This document shows, piece after piece, positions 1 to 9,100 of a stretch of 40,930 nt of DNA. Source of the stretch: Nostocales cyanobacterium Centralia_MAG_434 (GTDB lineage: Bacteria; Cyanobacteriota; Cyanobacteriia; Cyanobacteriales; Nostocaceae); the NCBI GenBank assembly GCA_021324415.1, contig JAJPJF010000293.1, positions 1 through 40,930 on the forward strand, read 5' to 3'. The stretch's first letter is position 1. Every line of letters starts with the position of its first letter. The position numbers and the translations under genes were made by a program. The notes below the pieces were generated by a model. The model saw only the letters and a program-made list of their open reading frames with translations, was not told the origin of the DNA and searched no databases.

Positions 1-863
1 CGTACCAAGCCTTTAACATTTAAGTCTTCATAGGCTACCAAGTCGTGAGATTGGATGACGGAGTATGCTAATCTCTTGCAATACTCTTTTCGCTGCCTAC
101 TTACTCTTAAATGCTTCCGGGCATACCTGTTTCTAGCCTTATGGTAATTATTCGATTGCTTTTGCTTGGCTTTCTTTTTAGCAGCGCTGAACTTCTTGGA
201 CTTTTTGCGATTAGTGCGCTTTAGTTGACGTTCTGCTTTGCGGTAGAACTTGGGTGATTCCTCAACATTGCCAATATTATCAGCGATGAAGTACTTCAAC
301 CCTAAATCCAACCCCACGACTTGACCTGTTGGCTGTGTCTGGACTGTCGCGTCAATCTCAATTGCAAATTGGGCGTAGTACCCATCAGCTCGACGCACTA
401 ATCGCACTCGCTTAATTTGCTTGATGTCGTAGTAGTTGAGGTCGTAGGTTCCTTTGAGTTTCAGCGTGCCAATCCCTTTGTTGTCAGAGAAAGTAATTGC
501 TTTGCGGTTGGCTGATAATTTGTAACCCGTCGTTTTGTATTCAACAGACCGACAATTATGCTTAAACTTCACGAATCCTTTCTTGCCTGGTTTATTCTTT
601 TTGCAATTGTCGTAGAACCGCGCTATTGCAGCCCATGCCCGTTCTGCTGCTGATTGTCTTGCCATTGAATTGAGTTCCGAAGCAAATGGGAATTCTTTAG
701 CTAATACCGCGCAATATTTATTAAGGTCATATCTCCCTACTTTTTCATTATCCATCCAATAGCGTAAACACTTGTTTTGAATGAATTGACTAGTACGAAT
801 CGCTTCGTCTATTGCACGATATTGTGCGTCTTTCCCTTTGCATTTGAACTCGTAAATTATCAT
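1..863 (-). CDS. tnpB: TnpB-like RNA-guided nuclease of an IS200/IS605 (IS1341-type) element, 3' end outside window
   Basis: Reading the minus strand from an ATG at 863-861 gives 287 uninterrupted codons that run off the left edge. The protein begins MIIYEFKCKGKDAQY, the usual TnpB N terminus. It has a basic middle (FRKAERQLKRTNRKKSKKF-like stretch) and two RuvC motifs: VVGLDLGLKYF with Asp186 (codon at 306-308), and LVAYEDLNVKGL with Glu279 (27-29). The third RuvC acid and any zinc ribbon lie outside the window. Family knowledge: TnpB is an RNA-guided DNA nuclease whose guide RNA is encoded at the 3' end of the element, here off the left side. No tnpA is visible. Nothing visible is broken, but completeness cannot be judged. 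It looks unrelated to the biosynthetic genes. Confidence 0.9.
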   Translation of the reverse strand, partial: MIIYEFKCKGKDAQYRAIDEAIRTSQFIQNKCLRYWMDNEKVGRYDLNKYCAVLAKEFPFASELNSMARQSAAERAWAAIARFYDNCKKNKPGKKGFVKFKHNCRSVEYKTTGYKLSANRKAITFSDNKGIGTLKLKGTYDLNYYDIKQIKRVRLVRRADGYYAQFAIEIDATVQTQPTGQVVGLDLGLKYFIADNIGNVEESPKFYRKAERQLKRTNRKKSKKFSAAKKKAKQKQSNNYHKARNRYARKHLRVSRQRKEYCKRLAYSVIQSHDLVAYEDLNVKGLV

Positions 864-948
864 TGGTTCGACCTAATTACCATGTATTTATAGTAGCACA
901 AATTACATAAATTAGGTGAAGTTAAAGTGAATTTATCTAGTGTCACTC

Positions 949-1043
949 AGCCTTAAAAGGCTTCACGTGGCTTTCATGAGCCAGCACTGCAAGAAGGTTT
1001 CCTTCTGTAGGTGACTGGCGTCCCCTGGTCTAAAGACACAGGG
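949..1043. repeat. Four consecutive hairpins upstream of tnpB (possible IS left end or leader)
   Basis: The 286-bp spacer 864-1149 holds no gene. It contains four perfect or near-perfect hairpins in a row: AGCCTT/AAGGCT (949-962), TGGCT/AGCCA (968-983), AGAAGG/CCTTCT with a TTT loop (992-1006), and CCCTG-GTC/GAC-A-CAGGG with a TAAA loop (1023-1043). Subterminal hairpins are what IS200/IS605-family transposases recognise, so this may be the left end of the tnpB element. A structured leader RNA is an alternative. The exact end of the element cannot be fixed from one copy. Confidence 0.5.
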
Positions 1044-1149
1044 TTTTCATCCTACCCCTTATAAATCGCATGTACACACCTTTAGAACATTTCTCTGATT
1101 CTCTAGGTGAATTATCTCACAAAATGTATAAATATTTTTGTTTAAGTAC

Positions 1150-2247
1150 TTACTTGTTCTCGCGTTTGTAAGACTTAACTCTGTGACGATTACACCACAT
1201 GAAAAAGCCAGTACTTAACAGTGCAGAGGGCACAAGACCAACTAGGACATATAAATATCGCACGCCAAGTCCACCATAGCTACCATTATGCACAGATAGC
1301 AGTGCATTGCTGATTCTTAAGGCTATAGGTGCTTTTAGGGCATTGTCCACCTGCAACACTTTTCCACTATATTGATCAATATAGATTTGACTACGACCAT
1401 AAACATCCATATCCTGAGGTAACTTCTTAGACACCCGAAAAACATCATTAGGCTGATGAGGCAGAACAACAAGGGTGATTTGTCCCTCTGGCAAAGCGGC
1501 GTTTGCTACCTGTAGGATCTCCTCTAACTGCAGAGGCGCTTGAGCTAGTACAGGTGTTGAAACAGGTAGGATTGTTTTAGGGGTTTGAGTTAGCCAATGA
1601 ATCATAGTTTCAAACTGGCTACTGAATACCATAGCTGACCCAGTTGAAGCAATCAGGATCAGAAATGCTGCGGATAAAAAACCTCCCACTTTGTGGAGAT
1701 CGTAAAAGAGTAAGGAAATATGAGCCTTTGTGCGAATCCAAAAGCCAAGGCGTGGCTTTCGCCATCCCGGCCAAACAGTTAACCCACTCACAACCATTAC
1801 CAAAAGCAACAACCCACAAACCCCAACGAACTGCTCACCCACCTGTTGAACCAGCAGAGAGTTGTGAATGCTATAAATGAAGCTCATGAGGGTATGCCCC
1901 CATTGCTGTGCTCCCAAGATAACTCCGCTATAGGGATTAACGAATACATCAATTAACTCATCACTGTTAGAGCTTAACCCCACCTTATAAACGCCTTCAG
2001 GAGTGCGGGGGAGAATGATGGTATTCAGCTTCATTTCAGGAAAGGTAGAGCGAACAGTATTCAACACAACTTCTGGTGAGAGGTGCTTGTGTTGAGCCAC
2101 AACTTGCATCAGTTGAGGATTGAGCAACTGATCAAGCTCCCGATAAAAGACTAAACTACTGCCTGTTAAGCCAATCACTAAAAGCACCAAACCAAGCATT
2201 AATCCAATCAAGCGATGGATAGTCAATACCGGGGTTCGTAATTTCAT
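1150..2247 (-). CDS. PepSY-associated TM domain protein (iron-regulated membrane protein, PiuB-like)
   Basis: The 365-aa protein has the four-helix PepSY_TM layout: TM1 about residues 13-34, just after the HRLIGL motif (His11); a periplasmic PepSY region; TM2 about 140-158, preceded by a conserved IHNSLL (His128); TM3 about 187-208, preceded by YDLHKVGG (His185); and a C-terminal TM after SVHNGSYGG. The intramembrane histidines are typical of this family, which is often encoded beside TonB-dependent siderophore receptors. Some members reduce siderophore-bound or haem iron at the inner membrane. It starts 34 bp after the receptor stop on the same strand, so the two are probably co-transcribed and it likely handles the imported metal complex. 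The exact reaction is inferred from family and context. Confidence 0.88.
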   Translation of the reverse strand: MKLRTPVLTIHRLIGLMLGLVLLVIGLTGSSLVFYRELDQLLNPQLMQVVAQHKHLSPEVVLNTVRSTFPEMKLNTIILPRTPEGVYKVGLSSNSDELIDVFVNPYSGVILGAQQWGHTLMSFIYSIHNSLLVQQVGEQFVGVCGLLLLVMVVSGLTVWPGWRKPRLGFWIRTKAHISLLFYDLHKVGGFLSAAFLILIASTGSAMVFSSQFETMIHWLTQTPKTILPVSTPVLAQAPLQLEEILQVANAALPEGQITLVVLPHQPNDVFRVSKKLPQDMDVYGRSQIYIDQYSGKVLQVDNALKAPIALRISNALLSVHNGSYGGLGVRYLYVLVGLVPSALLSTGFFMWCNRHRVKSYKRENK

Positions 2248-2281
2248 GGTTAAGCTCTACCTTTTGGTAGGTGTCAAAGAA

Positions 2282-4960
2282 TCAAAACTGAATAGACAAT
2301 GTCCCCAACACTGTCAATGGCGCTCCAGGGAGTAAGCCATCTCCCCCAACCTCATAATACTTAACACCAAGCAGATTCTTAATATTTAAGGCAACTCTAT
2401 AATTATCTTGTCGATAAAAAATGGCAGCATCAGTCCTTACATAATTGGGAAGTCTAAAAGTATTAGGCAGCGTTGCTTCCCGTTCTCCTACATAGTATAA
2501 CCCTAGACCAAATCCTAACCCTTGTAAATTGCCCTTTTGAATTTCATAGGTTGTCCATAAACTGGCACTGTGTTGCGGTGCATTGTCCAATCGGTTCCCA
2601 ATGGGAATCGTGTTGTCTTTGGTCACAAAAGCATCAGTGTAAGCGTAGGTGGCGATAATCTTCCATCCGGGTAATATGAGACCTGCAATGTCTAGCTCAA
2701 TACCACGGCTTCTTTGTTCGCCTGTCTGAATGCTAAATCTGCGATCGCTAGGGTCTGCTGTTAGCACATTCTGGCGGGTTAGCTGGTAAAATGCTAGAGT
2801 TCCCGAAAGCCGATTGTTGAAAAATTCCTGCTTAACCCCAACCTCAAATTGTTCCCCTGTTTCCGGTTTAAATTGTTCATTCGTGCGATTTTTGCCAAAG
2901 AACTGGGGGTTAAAAGAGTTCGACCAACTGAAATACACTGATGTGGTGTCACCAGGTTGATAAACTAGACCTAGACGAGGTGAGAAATGACTGTTCGATT
3001 GCTCATTTATTGTTTGGTTAGTTAGGAGATTGACATAAGATGAATCGTTTAAGTCAAGACGACCGCCACCAAGAAATTTGAGGTTGGGTAAAATATCAAT
3101 TAAATCTTGAAAGTAGATGCCAAGATTGTCAGAGCCATACTTCTCATAAGAATCTTGCTGAAATTCTCCAAATGCTGCATTATAATTTGGGTTAAAAATA
3201 TTAATTGAATCTACTGTTGCTGTGAAAAAATTGTAACTATATTTGTAACGATCTAGCTCTACTCCTATCAAGACATTATGACTTAAGCCTCCCGTCTTAA
3301 ACTTGCCAAAGATTTCATTTTGCAGAGAGTAATTGTCTTGTTCTTCATGGGATTTATCAGCAGAGCGATCAAGGGTTTGGCGGTCATCCTCTAAATCATC
3401 TAAGTATATTGCTCGGATATCCCCACTTGCTAAAGTTGCGTTAAAACCCTGCCGGAAACGCCAGTTATCACTAAATTTATGCTCAAAGTTATAAGTGATT
3501 GAATTCTCATGAACGTCTGCATTATTAAATCCTGGAACTCCCAGAAATCGATTTCTTGGAAGCTTCAAAGACTCAGGCACAAATGGGAATCCAAAATCAG
3601 AGACAAAATAGTCATGTTGATGCTCAAATTCAGTCGTCAATTTGGTTTTGTTATCAATGTTCCAAGTTAGCGCTGGTGCAACAAAGATATTTTCGTTGCT
3701 ATTAAAATCACGGTAACTGCCTCCATTTTCATAAGCAACATTGAGGCGATATAGAAGGGAGCCATCAGACGCCAGTGGTCCGGTAAAATCAATCGTTGGA
3801 CGATAGAAGTCGTAATTGCCAAGGGTCAAGCTTGCAGCATAGCTAGGTTGGTCGAGAGGCTTTTTGGTCACAGTATTGACCACTCCACCCACACCGAAAA
3901 CCCCACCACCATATAAAACTGAGCCAGGACCTTTGAGAAACTCAACTCGTTCGACATTCGCTACATCACGAGGGCTTAGGAAGCCATAATCTCGAAACCC
4001 GTTGCGGAAGTTCTCAGTTCTTTGATTAAACCCGCGAATGTAGAAACCGACTGAAGATAAGCCGCCATACCCAGGTCTTGGCAGAACGCCACTGACATTT
4101 TCTCCTACCTCAGAAAGACGTTCCACCTGTCGATCCTCAATGATTTGACTGGGAATGACCTGAATCGATTGAGGAATGTCACGCAGTGGCACCTCTATCT
4201 TTGTTGCCGTGCTGGCAGTTGGTACGCTGTATCCTCTTTCTCGTACACCCGTTGTCACCACTTCAATGGCTTCATGCGTTTCATCTGATGGTGTGGCTTG
4301 TTGCTGTGTGGTGGATGCAGCAGTTGTTATTCCAAAAATTAAACCATCATTGCTATCAAATAACCTAACATTTGGTACACTCCCTTTACCAGACACTGTC
4401 ACCCGGATACTATTGTCGTCTCGATTAATAACTGCGATCGCCGTTATTCCATTAGCTGGGTTGTCTTGACGGAAGGAATTGCCGCTATTTAAGCGCACTT
4501 GAGCGTTAGGAATATCTGCAACAAAGTTATTGCCCTCTTTTGTGATTTTAGTTTGCAGCTTATCAGACCTTTGAGTTTCTAAAATAATTTCCAAACCACT
4601 CTTGGTTCGGTCCAAACGTACCCCTGTGACTTGAGTGACGTCATTTTGTTGCTCCTGTGCCAATAAGTCTTTCACACTGGTGTGGGGAAGCGGAAAGTTA
4701 CTGATGTTGGGAATCTTGGTAATGGGCACTTGAGTTTTTACTCTTGTAGCTTTTGGGACAGTGCTATTTTTATCCCTCAAAAGTCCAACTTCTGCAGCGC
4801 TTGCTAAAGGTTGTACATCTGTTGTTGCTGTATTTTTTACCCCAGTCAATATTTGTTTTACCTCTGCCCTTACTGGCAGTGTTGTGAGCATACTGATAGC
4901 TCCGATGATGCCCAAAACATAACCACTTTGATTGAGTTTTAACATTTCCTTCCACACCAC
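2282..4960 (-). CDS. TonB-dependent siderophore receptor with N-terminal AMIN domain
   Basis: This 892-aa outer-membrane receptor has a signal peptide at residues 1-32 (cleavage after PVRA), an AMIN domain at about 110-212, a TonB box AIEVVTTG at 231-238, a plug domain at about 256-368 (VPLRDIPQSIQVIP, GFYIRGFNQR, VEFLKGPGSVLYGGG) and a 22-strand-type barrel from about 370 to the terminal Phe of LGTLSIQF. An AMIN domain before the plug is a hallmark of cyanobacterial FhuA/IutA-type ferric siderophore receptors. The start at 4960 gives a slightly long signal peptide; the ATG at 4945 (MLKLNQSG) is also plausible. It heads a two-gene minus-strand unit with the PepSY gene, divergent from the biosynthetic operon. 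The ligand cannot be read from sequence. The neighbouring lipopeptide is one candidate. Confidence 0.95.
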   Translation of the reverse strand: MVWKEMLKLNQSGYVLGIIGAISMLTTLPVRAEVKQILTGVKNTATTDVQPLASAAEVGLLRDKNSTVPKATRVKTQVPITKIPNISNFPLPHTSVKDLLAQEQQNDVTQVTGVRLDRTKSGLEIILETQRSDKLQTKITKEGNNFVADIPNAQVRLNSGNSFRQDNPANGITAIAVINRDDNSIRVTVSGKGSVPNVRLFDSNDGLIFGITTAASTTQQQATPSDETHEAIEVVTTGVRERGYSVPTASTATKIEVPLRDIPQSIQVIPSQIIEDRQVERLSEVGENVSGVLPRPGYGGLSSVGFYIRGFNQRTENFRNGFRDYGFLSPRDVANVERVEFLKGPGSVLYGGGVFGVGGVVNTVTKKPLDQPSYAASLTLGNYDFYRPTIDFTGPLASDGSLLYRLNVAYENGGSYRDFNSNENIFVAPALTWNIDNKTKLTTEFEHQHDYFVSDFGFPFVPESLKLPRNRFLGVPGFNNADVHENSITYNFEHKFSDNWRFRQGFNATLASGDIRAIYLDDLEDDRQTLDRSADKSHEEQDNYSLQNEIFGKFKTGGLSHNVLIGVELDRYKYSYNFFTATVDSINIFNPNYNAAFGEFQQDSYEKYGSDNLGIYFQDLIDILPNLKFLGGGRLDLNDSSYVNLLTNQTINEQSNSHFSPRLGLVYQPGDTTSVYFSWSNSFNPQFFGKNRTNEQFKPETGEQFEVGVKQEFFNNRLSGTLAFYQLTRQNVLTADPSDRRFSIQTGEQRSRGIELDIAGLILPGWKIIATYAYTDAFVTKDNTIPIGNRLDNAPQHSASLWTTYEIQKGNLQGLGFGLGLYYVGEREATLPNTFRLPNYVRTDAAIFYRQDNYRVALNIKNLLGVKYYEVGGDGLLPGAPLTVLGTLSIQF

Positions 4961-5078
4961 AACCGAAGAACACGGAATAATCCCTATTAATTACTAACTT
5001 TTAAAACCACACCCCTTACTCTGGCGCAATGGATGCGAAAGGTGATCTAAATATTGGCTTTTAAAAAAGCCTGCCCTA

Positions 5079-5358
5079 TTTTGACAGATGTATTATCTTG
5101 TTTGACAAATTTCTTTCAGAATTTCAGATTTAGGATAATTCTGTCAAACGACAGGTCGTCAAACTTGTCTATATTAGATTTGTGTCAATTTTAAAACTAA
5201 ATCTCTCTAACAAAGTTTAAATTTTGTTATAAAATTTATTACTTATTACGAAAATCGAAGCTGAAAAGCTCATTCTTTCATAGGGTATGCTTTGCTCACC
5301 AAAGCCTCTTGAAGAAGAGGCATATAAGATTTTTAAAATTTGACAGTTTGTCAAATTT
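5079..5358. promoter_or_regulatory. Cluster of TTTGACA/TGTCAAA motifs upstream of the receptor gene (possible operators or -35 elements)
   Basis: Between the receptor start (4960) and 5360 the heptamer TTTGACA or its complement recurs. TTTTGACA is at 5079-5086, TTTGACA at 5101-5107, TGTCAAA at 5142-5148, the variants CGTCAAA at 5157-5163 and TGTCAAT at 5183-5189, then a perfect inverted repeat AAATTTGACA-gtt-TGTCAAATTT at 5336-5358. A second small palindrome, ACGAC-AG-GTCGT, overlaps 5148-5159. The repeated and palindromic arrangement suggests binding sites for a dimeric regulator. Some copies may simply be sigma-70 -35 boxes. No regulator gene lies in the window, and I could not recognise a clear Fur box. 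Confidence 0.4.
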
Positions 5359-5552
5359 CTTTTGATTTATGTAACTAAATAGAAAAGCTTTGAAAGAGAA
5401 ATCTCATATAAAAGATGTAAATTGCTCTTCATGCTCTAAAAGCCTTACTATGTTGGAATTATAAAATGTGTATCTTAAGAGTTGCGAGACAATAATTAAA
5501 TTGAGCAGACTCTTTAAAGAACTCATATATAAAAGACCTTTACCGAAAAAAC

Positions 5553-5747
5553 GGGTGTAGGTGGTAGGGTGTGGGGTGTAGGGGTAAAAAGAAATTCTTC
5601 AAGAAAATGAACACCCTACTCTACACCCAAGCGGGTTTAAAGCCCCTAAATTTATTTATGGAGAAAACAAAAAATTTATTCATAAATGAAATCCCCGCAA
5701 TGAATTGAGAGGGATACCCTACACCCTACACCCCATACCCCACACTC
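5553..5747. repeat. Inverted heptanucleotide-type repeat (CCCTACA/TGTAGGG arms)
   Basis: The left arm at 5553-5585 is G-rich, made of degenerate GGTGTAG/TGTGGGG units. The right arm at 5713-5747 is the C-rich complement, with ACCCTACACCCTACACCCC followed by CATACCCCACAC. A third partial C-rich copy (ACCCTACTCTACACCC) lies at 5613-5629. The arms could pair into a long imperfect stem. Short tandemly repeated heptamers of this sort are common in spacers of heterocystous cyanobacteria. No gene is visible here. Confidence 0.6.
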
Positions 5748-5831
5748 TTCTTAATTGGTCATTCAAAATTCTTTATTGTATTATACCGAGAAATTTGATA
5801 TTTCTTCATCAATTGATTCTTAGCAAAATGC

Positions 5832-5860
5832 TTGACAAATAGAAAACATTTTTGTAGTGT
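5832..5860 (+). promoter_or_regulatory. Candidate sigma-70-like promoter for the biosynthetic operon
   Basis: TTGACA at 5832-5837 is followed after 17 bp by TAGTGT (5855-5860), a weak -10 match. It lies about 300 bp upstream of the first NRPS start in an otherwise AT-rich spacer. The assignment is tentative: the -10 is poor, and other AT-rich hexamers downstream (TATACT near 5875) could serve instead. Confidence 0.25.
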
Positions 5861-5970
5861 AAAAAGTAAAATATATACTTAATAAGTAATATAAAATTCT
5901 GTCTAACTCTAAAATCTTTTCTTTCCTATTATCTGTCTTCCGTTCTCTGTTCCCCTTTAAAAAAGAAAGG

Positions 5971-6080
5971 TAAGAATTCAAGTCTAGGAGTCAGAAGCCA
6001 GAATTTATAAAGGTTGAACACCTTGTTACCCTCCAATTTTTTTTAATCCTGACTTCCTTTTTCTGACTTCTGAATTCTTA
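5971..6080. repeat. Inverted repeat with CAGAAGT-type units just upstream of the first NRPS gene
   Basis: TAAGAATTCA at 5971-5980 is exactly complementary to TGAATTCTTA at 6071-6080. Inside these, AGGAGTCAGAAGCC (5986-5999) pairs imperfectly with the GACTTC/CTGACTTC units at 6050-6071. The fold-back ends about 58 bp before the NRPS start, so it would lie in the 5' leader of the operon if transcription begins upstream. It may be a dispersed repeat, or a leader hairpin affecting expression. Confidence 0.5.
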
Positions 6081-6137
6081 GCTAGAAAGTTTGGCATCGA
6101 TCATCTTTGACCCCATAGAAAGTGAGTAATTGTATAA

Positions 6138-9100
6138 ATGGGCAAACACTTTTCCAAACAAATAATGGAATTTTCTACGTTGATAGAAATTCTCCGTTGG
6201 AGAGCGCTCCAACAGCCCGAACAGAAAGCTTATACTTTTCTTCAAGATGGAGAAGTAGAAGAGTCTCATTTGACCTATGGGAATCTTGATTGTCAAGCTA
6301 GAGCGATCGCAGCCTTACTTCAAAGCCAGGGACTCAGTGGAGAGCGTGCTTTGCTACTCTATCCACCAGGGTTAGAATACATTACCGCCTTTTTTGGATG
6401 TCTGTACGCTCAAGTTGTTGCTGTACCTGCTTATCCACCTCGATTGAACCGCTCCATAGCACGTCTTCAAGCCATTGTTGCGGATGCCCAAGCAACTGTG
6501 ATACTCACAACCACAACGCTCTTGACCCAGATAGAACGTCAATGGCCTCTAGCACCAAACCTCAAAACTATCAAATGGCTGACCACTGACAGTCCTCCTA
6601 GTGGTCTAGAAGACAGTTGGCAAGAAATTGCAGTCAATAGCAATACCTTGGCTTTTCTACAATACACATCAGGTTCTACATCAGTACCAAAGGGCGTCAT
6701 GGTTAGCCATGGCAACATAATACATAACGAAACCATCATCCAAAAAGCCATGGCGCACACCGAGAAGACTATCTTCGTGGGTTGGCTTCCTCTATTTCAT
6801 GATATGGGTCTCATTGGGAATCTGCTTCAGCCCTTGTACTTGGGTATTCCATGCATTCTCATGTCTCCAGTGGCTTTTCTGCAACGTCCCCTACGCTGGC
6901 TACAAGCAATTTCTCGTTACCAAGCAACCACCAGTGGTGGCCCAAACTTTGCTTATGATCTATGCGTAAGCAAGATTACAGAACAACAGAAGGCGGAACT
7001 CGACCTCAGGAGTTGGCAGGTGGCTTTCAACGGCTCTGAACCTATCCGTGCCCAGACTATTGAGCGATTTACTCGCACTTTCGCTGATTGTGGTTTTCGT
7101 CGTGAAGCTTTCTACCCCTGTTACGGTATGGCGGAAACAACTTTAATTGTTTCTGGTGGTTTTAAAGCAGCCCCACCAGTCTTTTTGTCTGTTGAACAAG
7201 CCGCATTGGCGCAAAATCGGGTAGTTGCTTCTTCAGAGCAGGTAGGTGTTCAGACATTGGTGGGTTGTGGCCAACCCCTGCAAGATCTACAGATTGTCAT
7301 TACCCATCCCGAGACTGCAACCCGTTGTGCCCCTGATGAGGTAGGTGAAATTTGGGTCACTGGACCCAGCGTATCTATTGGCTACTGGAACAAAATTGAG
7401 CAAACAAAGCAAACTTTTCAAGCATATCTAACAGACAGTGGAGAAGGACCATTTCTGCGCACTGGAGATTTGGGTTTTTTGTGGAAGGGCGAACTGTTCA
7501 TCACTGGTCGCCTGAAAGACCTGATCGTGATTCGGGGTCGCAACCATTATCCACAGGATATTGAAAAAACAGTGGAGCAAAGCCACTCAGCATTGCAACT
7601 TGGTGGTGTGGCGGCATTTTCAATTGAGAGTGATTTGGAGGAGAGATTAGTAGTTGCAGTAGAAGTGAAACGCAATTATCTCCGAAATTTGAATGTGGAT
7701 GAGGTCATCAGCTCTATTCGTCATGCTGTATTAGAAGAACACGAGTTACAAGTTTACGGGGTGTTGCTACTTAAAACTGGAAGCATTCCAAAAACTTCTA
7801 GTGGTAAAATCCAACGCTATGCCTGCCGAAATGGCTTCTTGAGTGAGAGTCTAGAGATTGTAGGCAGCAGTATCCTGGAAGACTCGTATACTCCAGAAGG
7901 CGAAGTGATATTAAGCACTGAAGCTTTAAGAGCATTGACACCCTGTGAGGGTCGCCTAAAGTTAGCATCTTATCTTCAAAAGCAGGTGGCTCAAGTGCTC
8001 AAAGTCGCCCCATCCCAGATAGACTCCCAGCAACCCCTCAGTGGTTTGGGTCTTGACTCTTTGATAGCTATTGAACTTCAAAACCAGATTGAAACTAACC
8101 TGGGTGTAGTCTTACCAATGGTGAGATTCCTACAGAGTTCTAGTATTGACCAACTTGCTGGTGAATTGCTTGACAAGCTTTTGACATCTGCCTTTGCCCA
8201 AGAAACGACTCTCGCTCCAGCTTTGACAGCAAAGACAGAAACTGCCCTCTCCTATGGTCAACAAGCTTTGTACTTTCTACACCAGTTGGCACCGGAAAGC
8301 CCAGCCTACAATATTGTTGGTGTAGCCCGTCTTCAAGGGGAGTTAGACATTCCAGCATTGGCTCGTGCATTTCAAAGCTTGGTAGAACGCCATCCCATGT
8401 TACGCACCACCTTCACAAACCTTTCAGGGCAACCCATTCAGCGAATTCACGAACATCGGGAAGTTTGTTTCCAGCACGAAGATGTTTCCACCTGGAGTGA
8501 GGCTAGCTTGAACGATCGCCTTGTTGCAGAAGCCCATCGTCCCTTCAATTTAGAGCAAGGTTCCCTACTACGGGTCAACTTATTCACGCGATACGCTCAG
8601 CGTCAAGTCTCCGGCTTATCGCCACAGGAACACACTCTACTGCTGGTTATGCATCACCTAATCGCCGACTTCTGGTCTGGTGCAGTGCTGATGCATGAAC
8701 TAGGAATACTTTACCAGACACACAAGGCTGGAACAAAGGCAACCCTGAGTCCGCTAGCAGTGCGCTATACCGACTATGTGCGCACTTCAGTGGCAATGCT
8801 GGCAAGTCCTACGGGTAAAAAGCTATCGGCTTACTGGCAGAAGCAACTAGCTGGGGAATTGCCAGTGTTGAATTTGCCCACTGACCGCCCTCGACCACCC
8901 ATTCAAACCTATAGAGGAGCCTCGCAGTCCTTAAAGCTGAGCGCAGATTTGACTCAAAGACTCAAGACCCTCAGTCTTGCTAATAGAGCCACTCTTTACA
9001 TGACCTTGCTAGCAGCCTTTCAAGTCCTACTCTATCGCTACACAGGTCAAGAGGATCTCCTGGTAGGTTCCCCAACCATCGGCAGAAATCAAGCTGATCT

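Noticed and set aside
4961-5360. A Fur box upstream of the receptor gene
   Set aside because: The region is AT-rich and has palindromes, but none matches a Fur consensus well enough to call. The TTTGACA pattern is reported instead.
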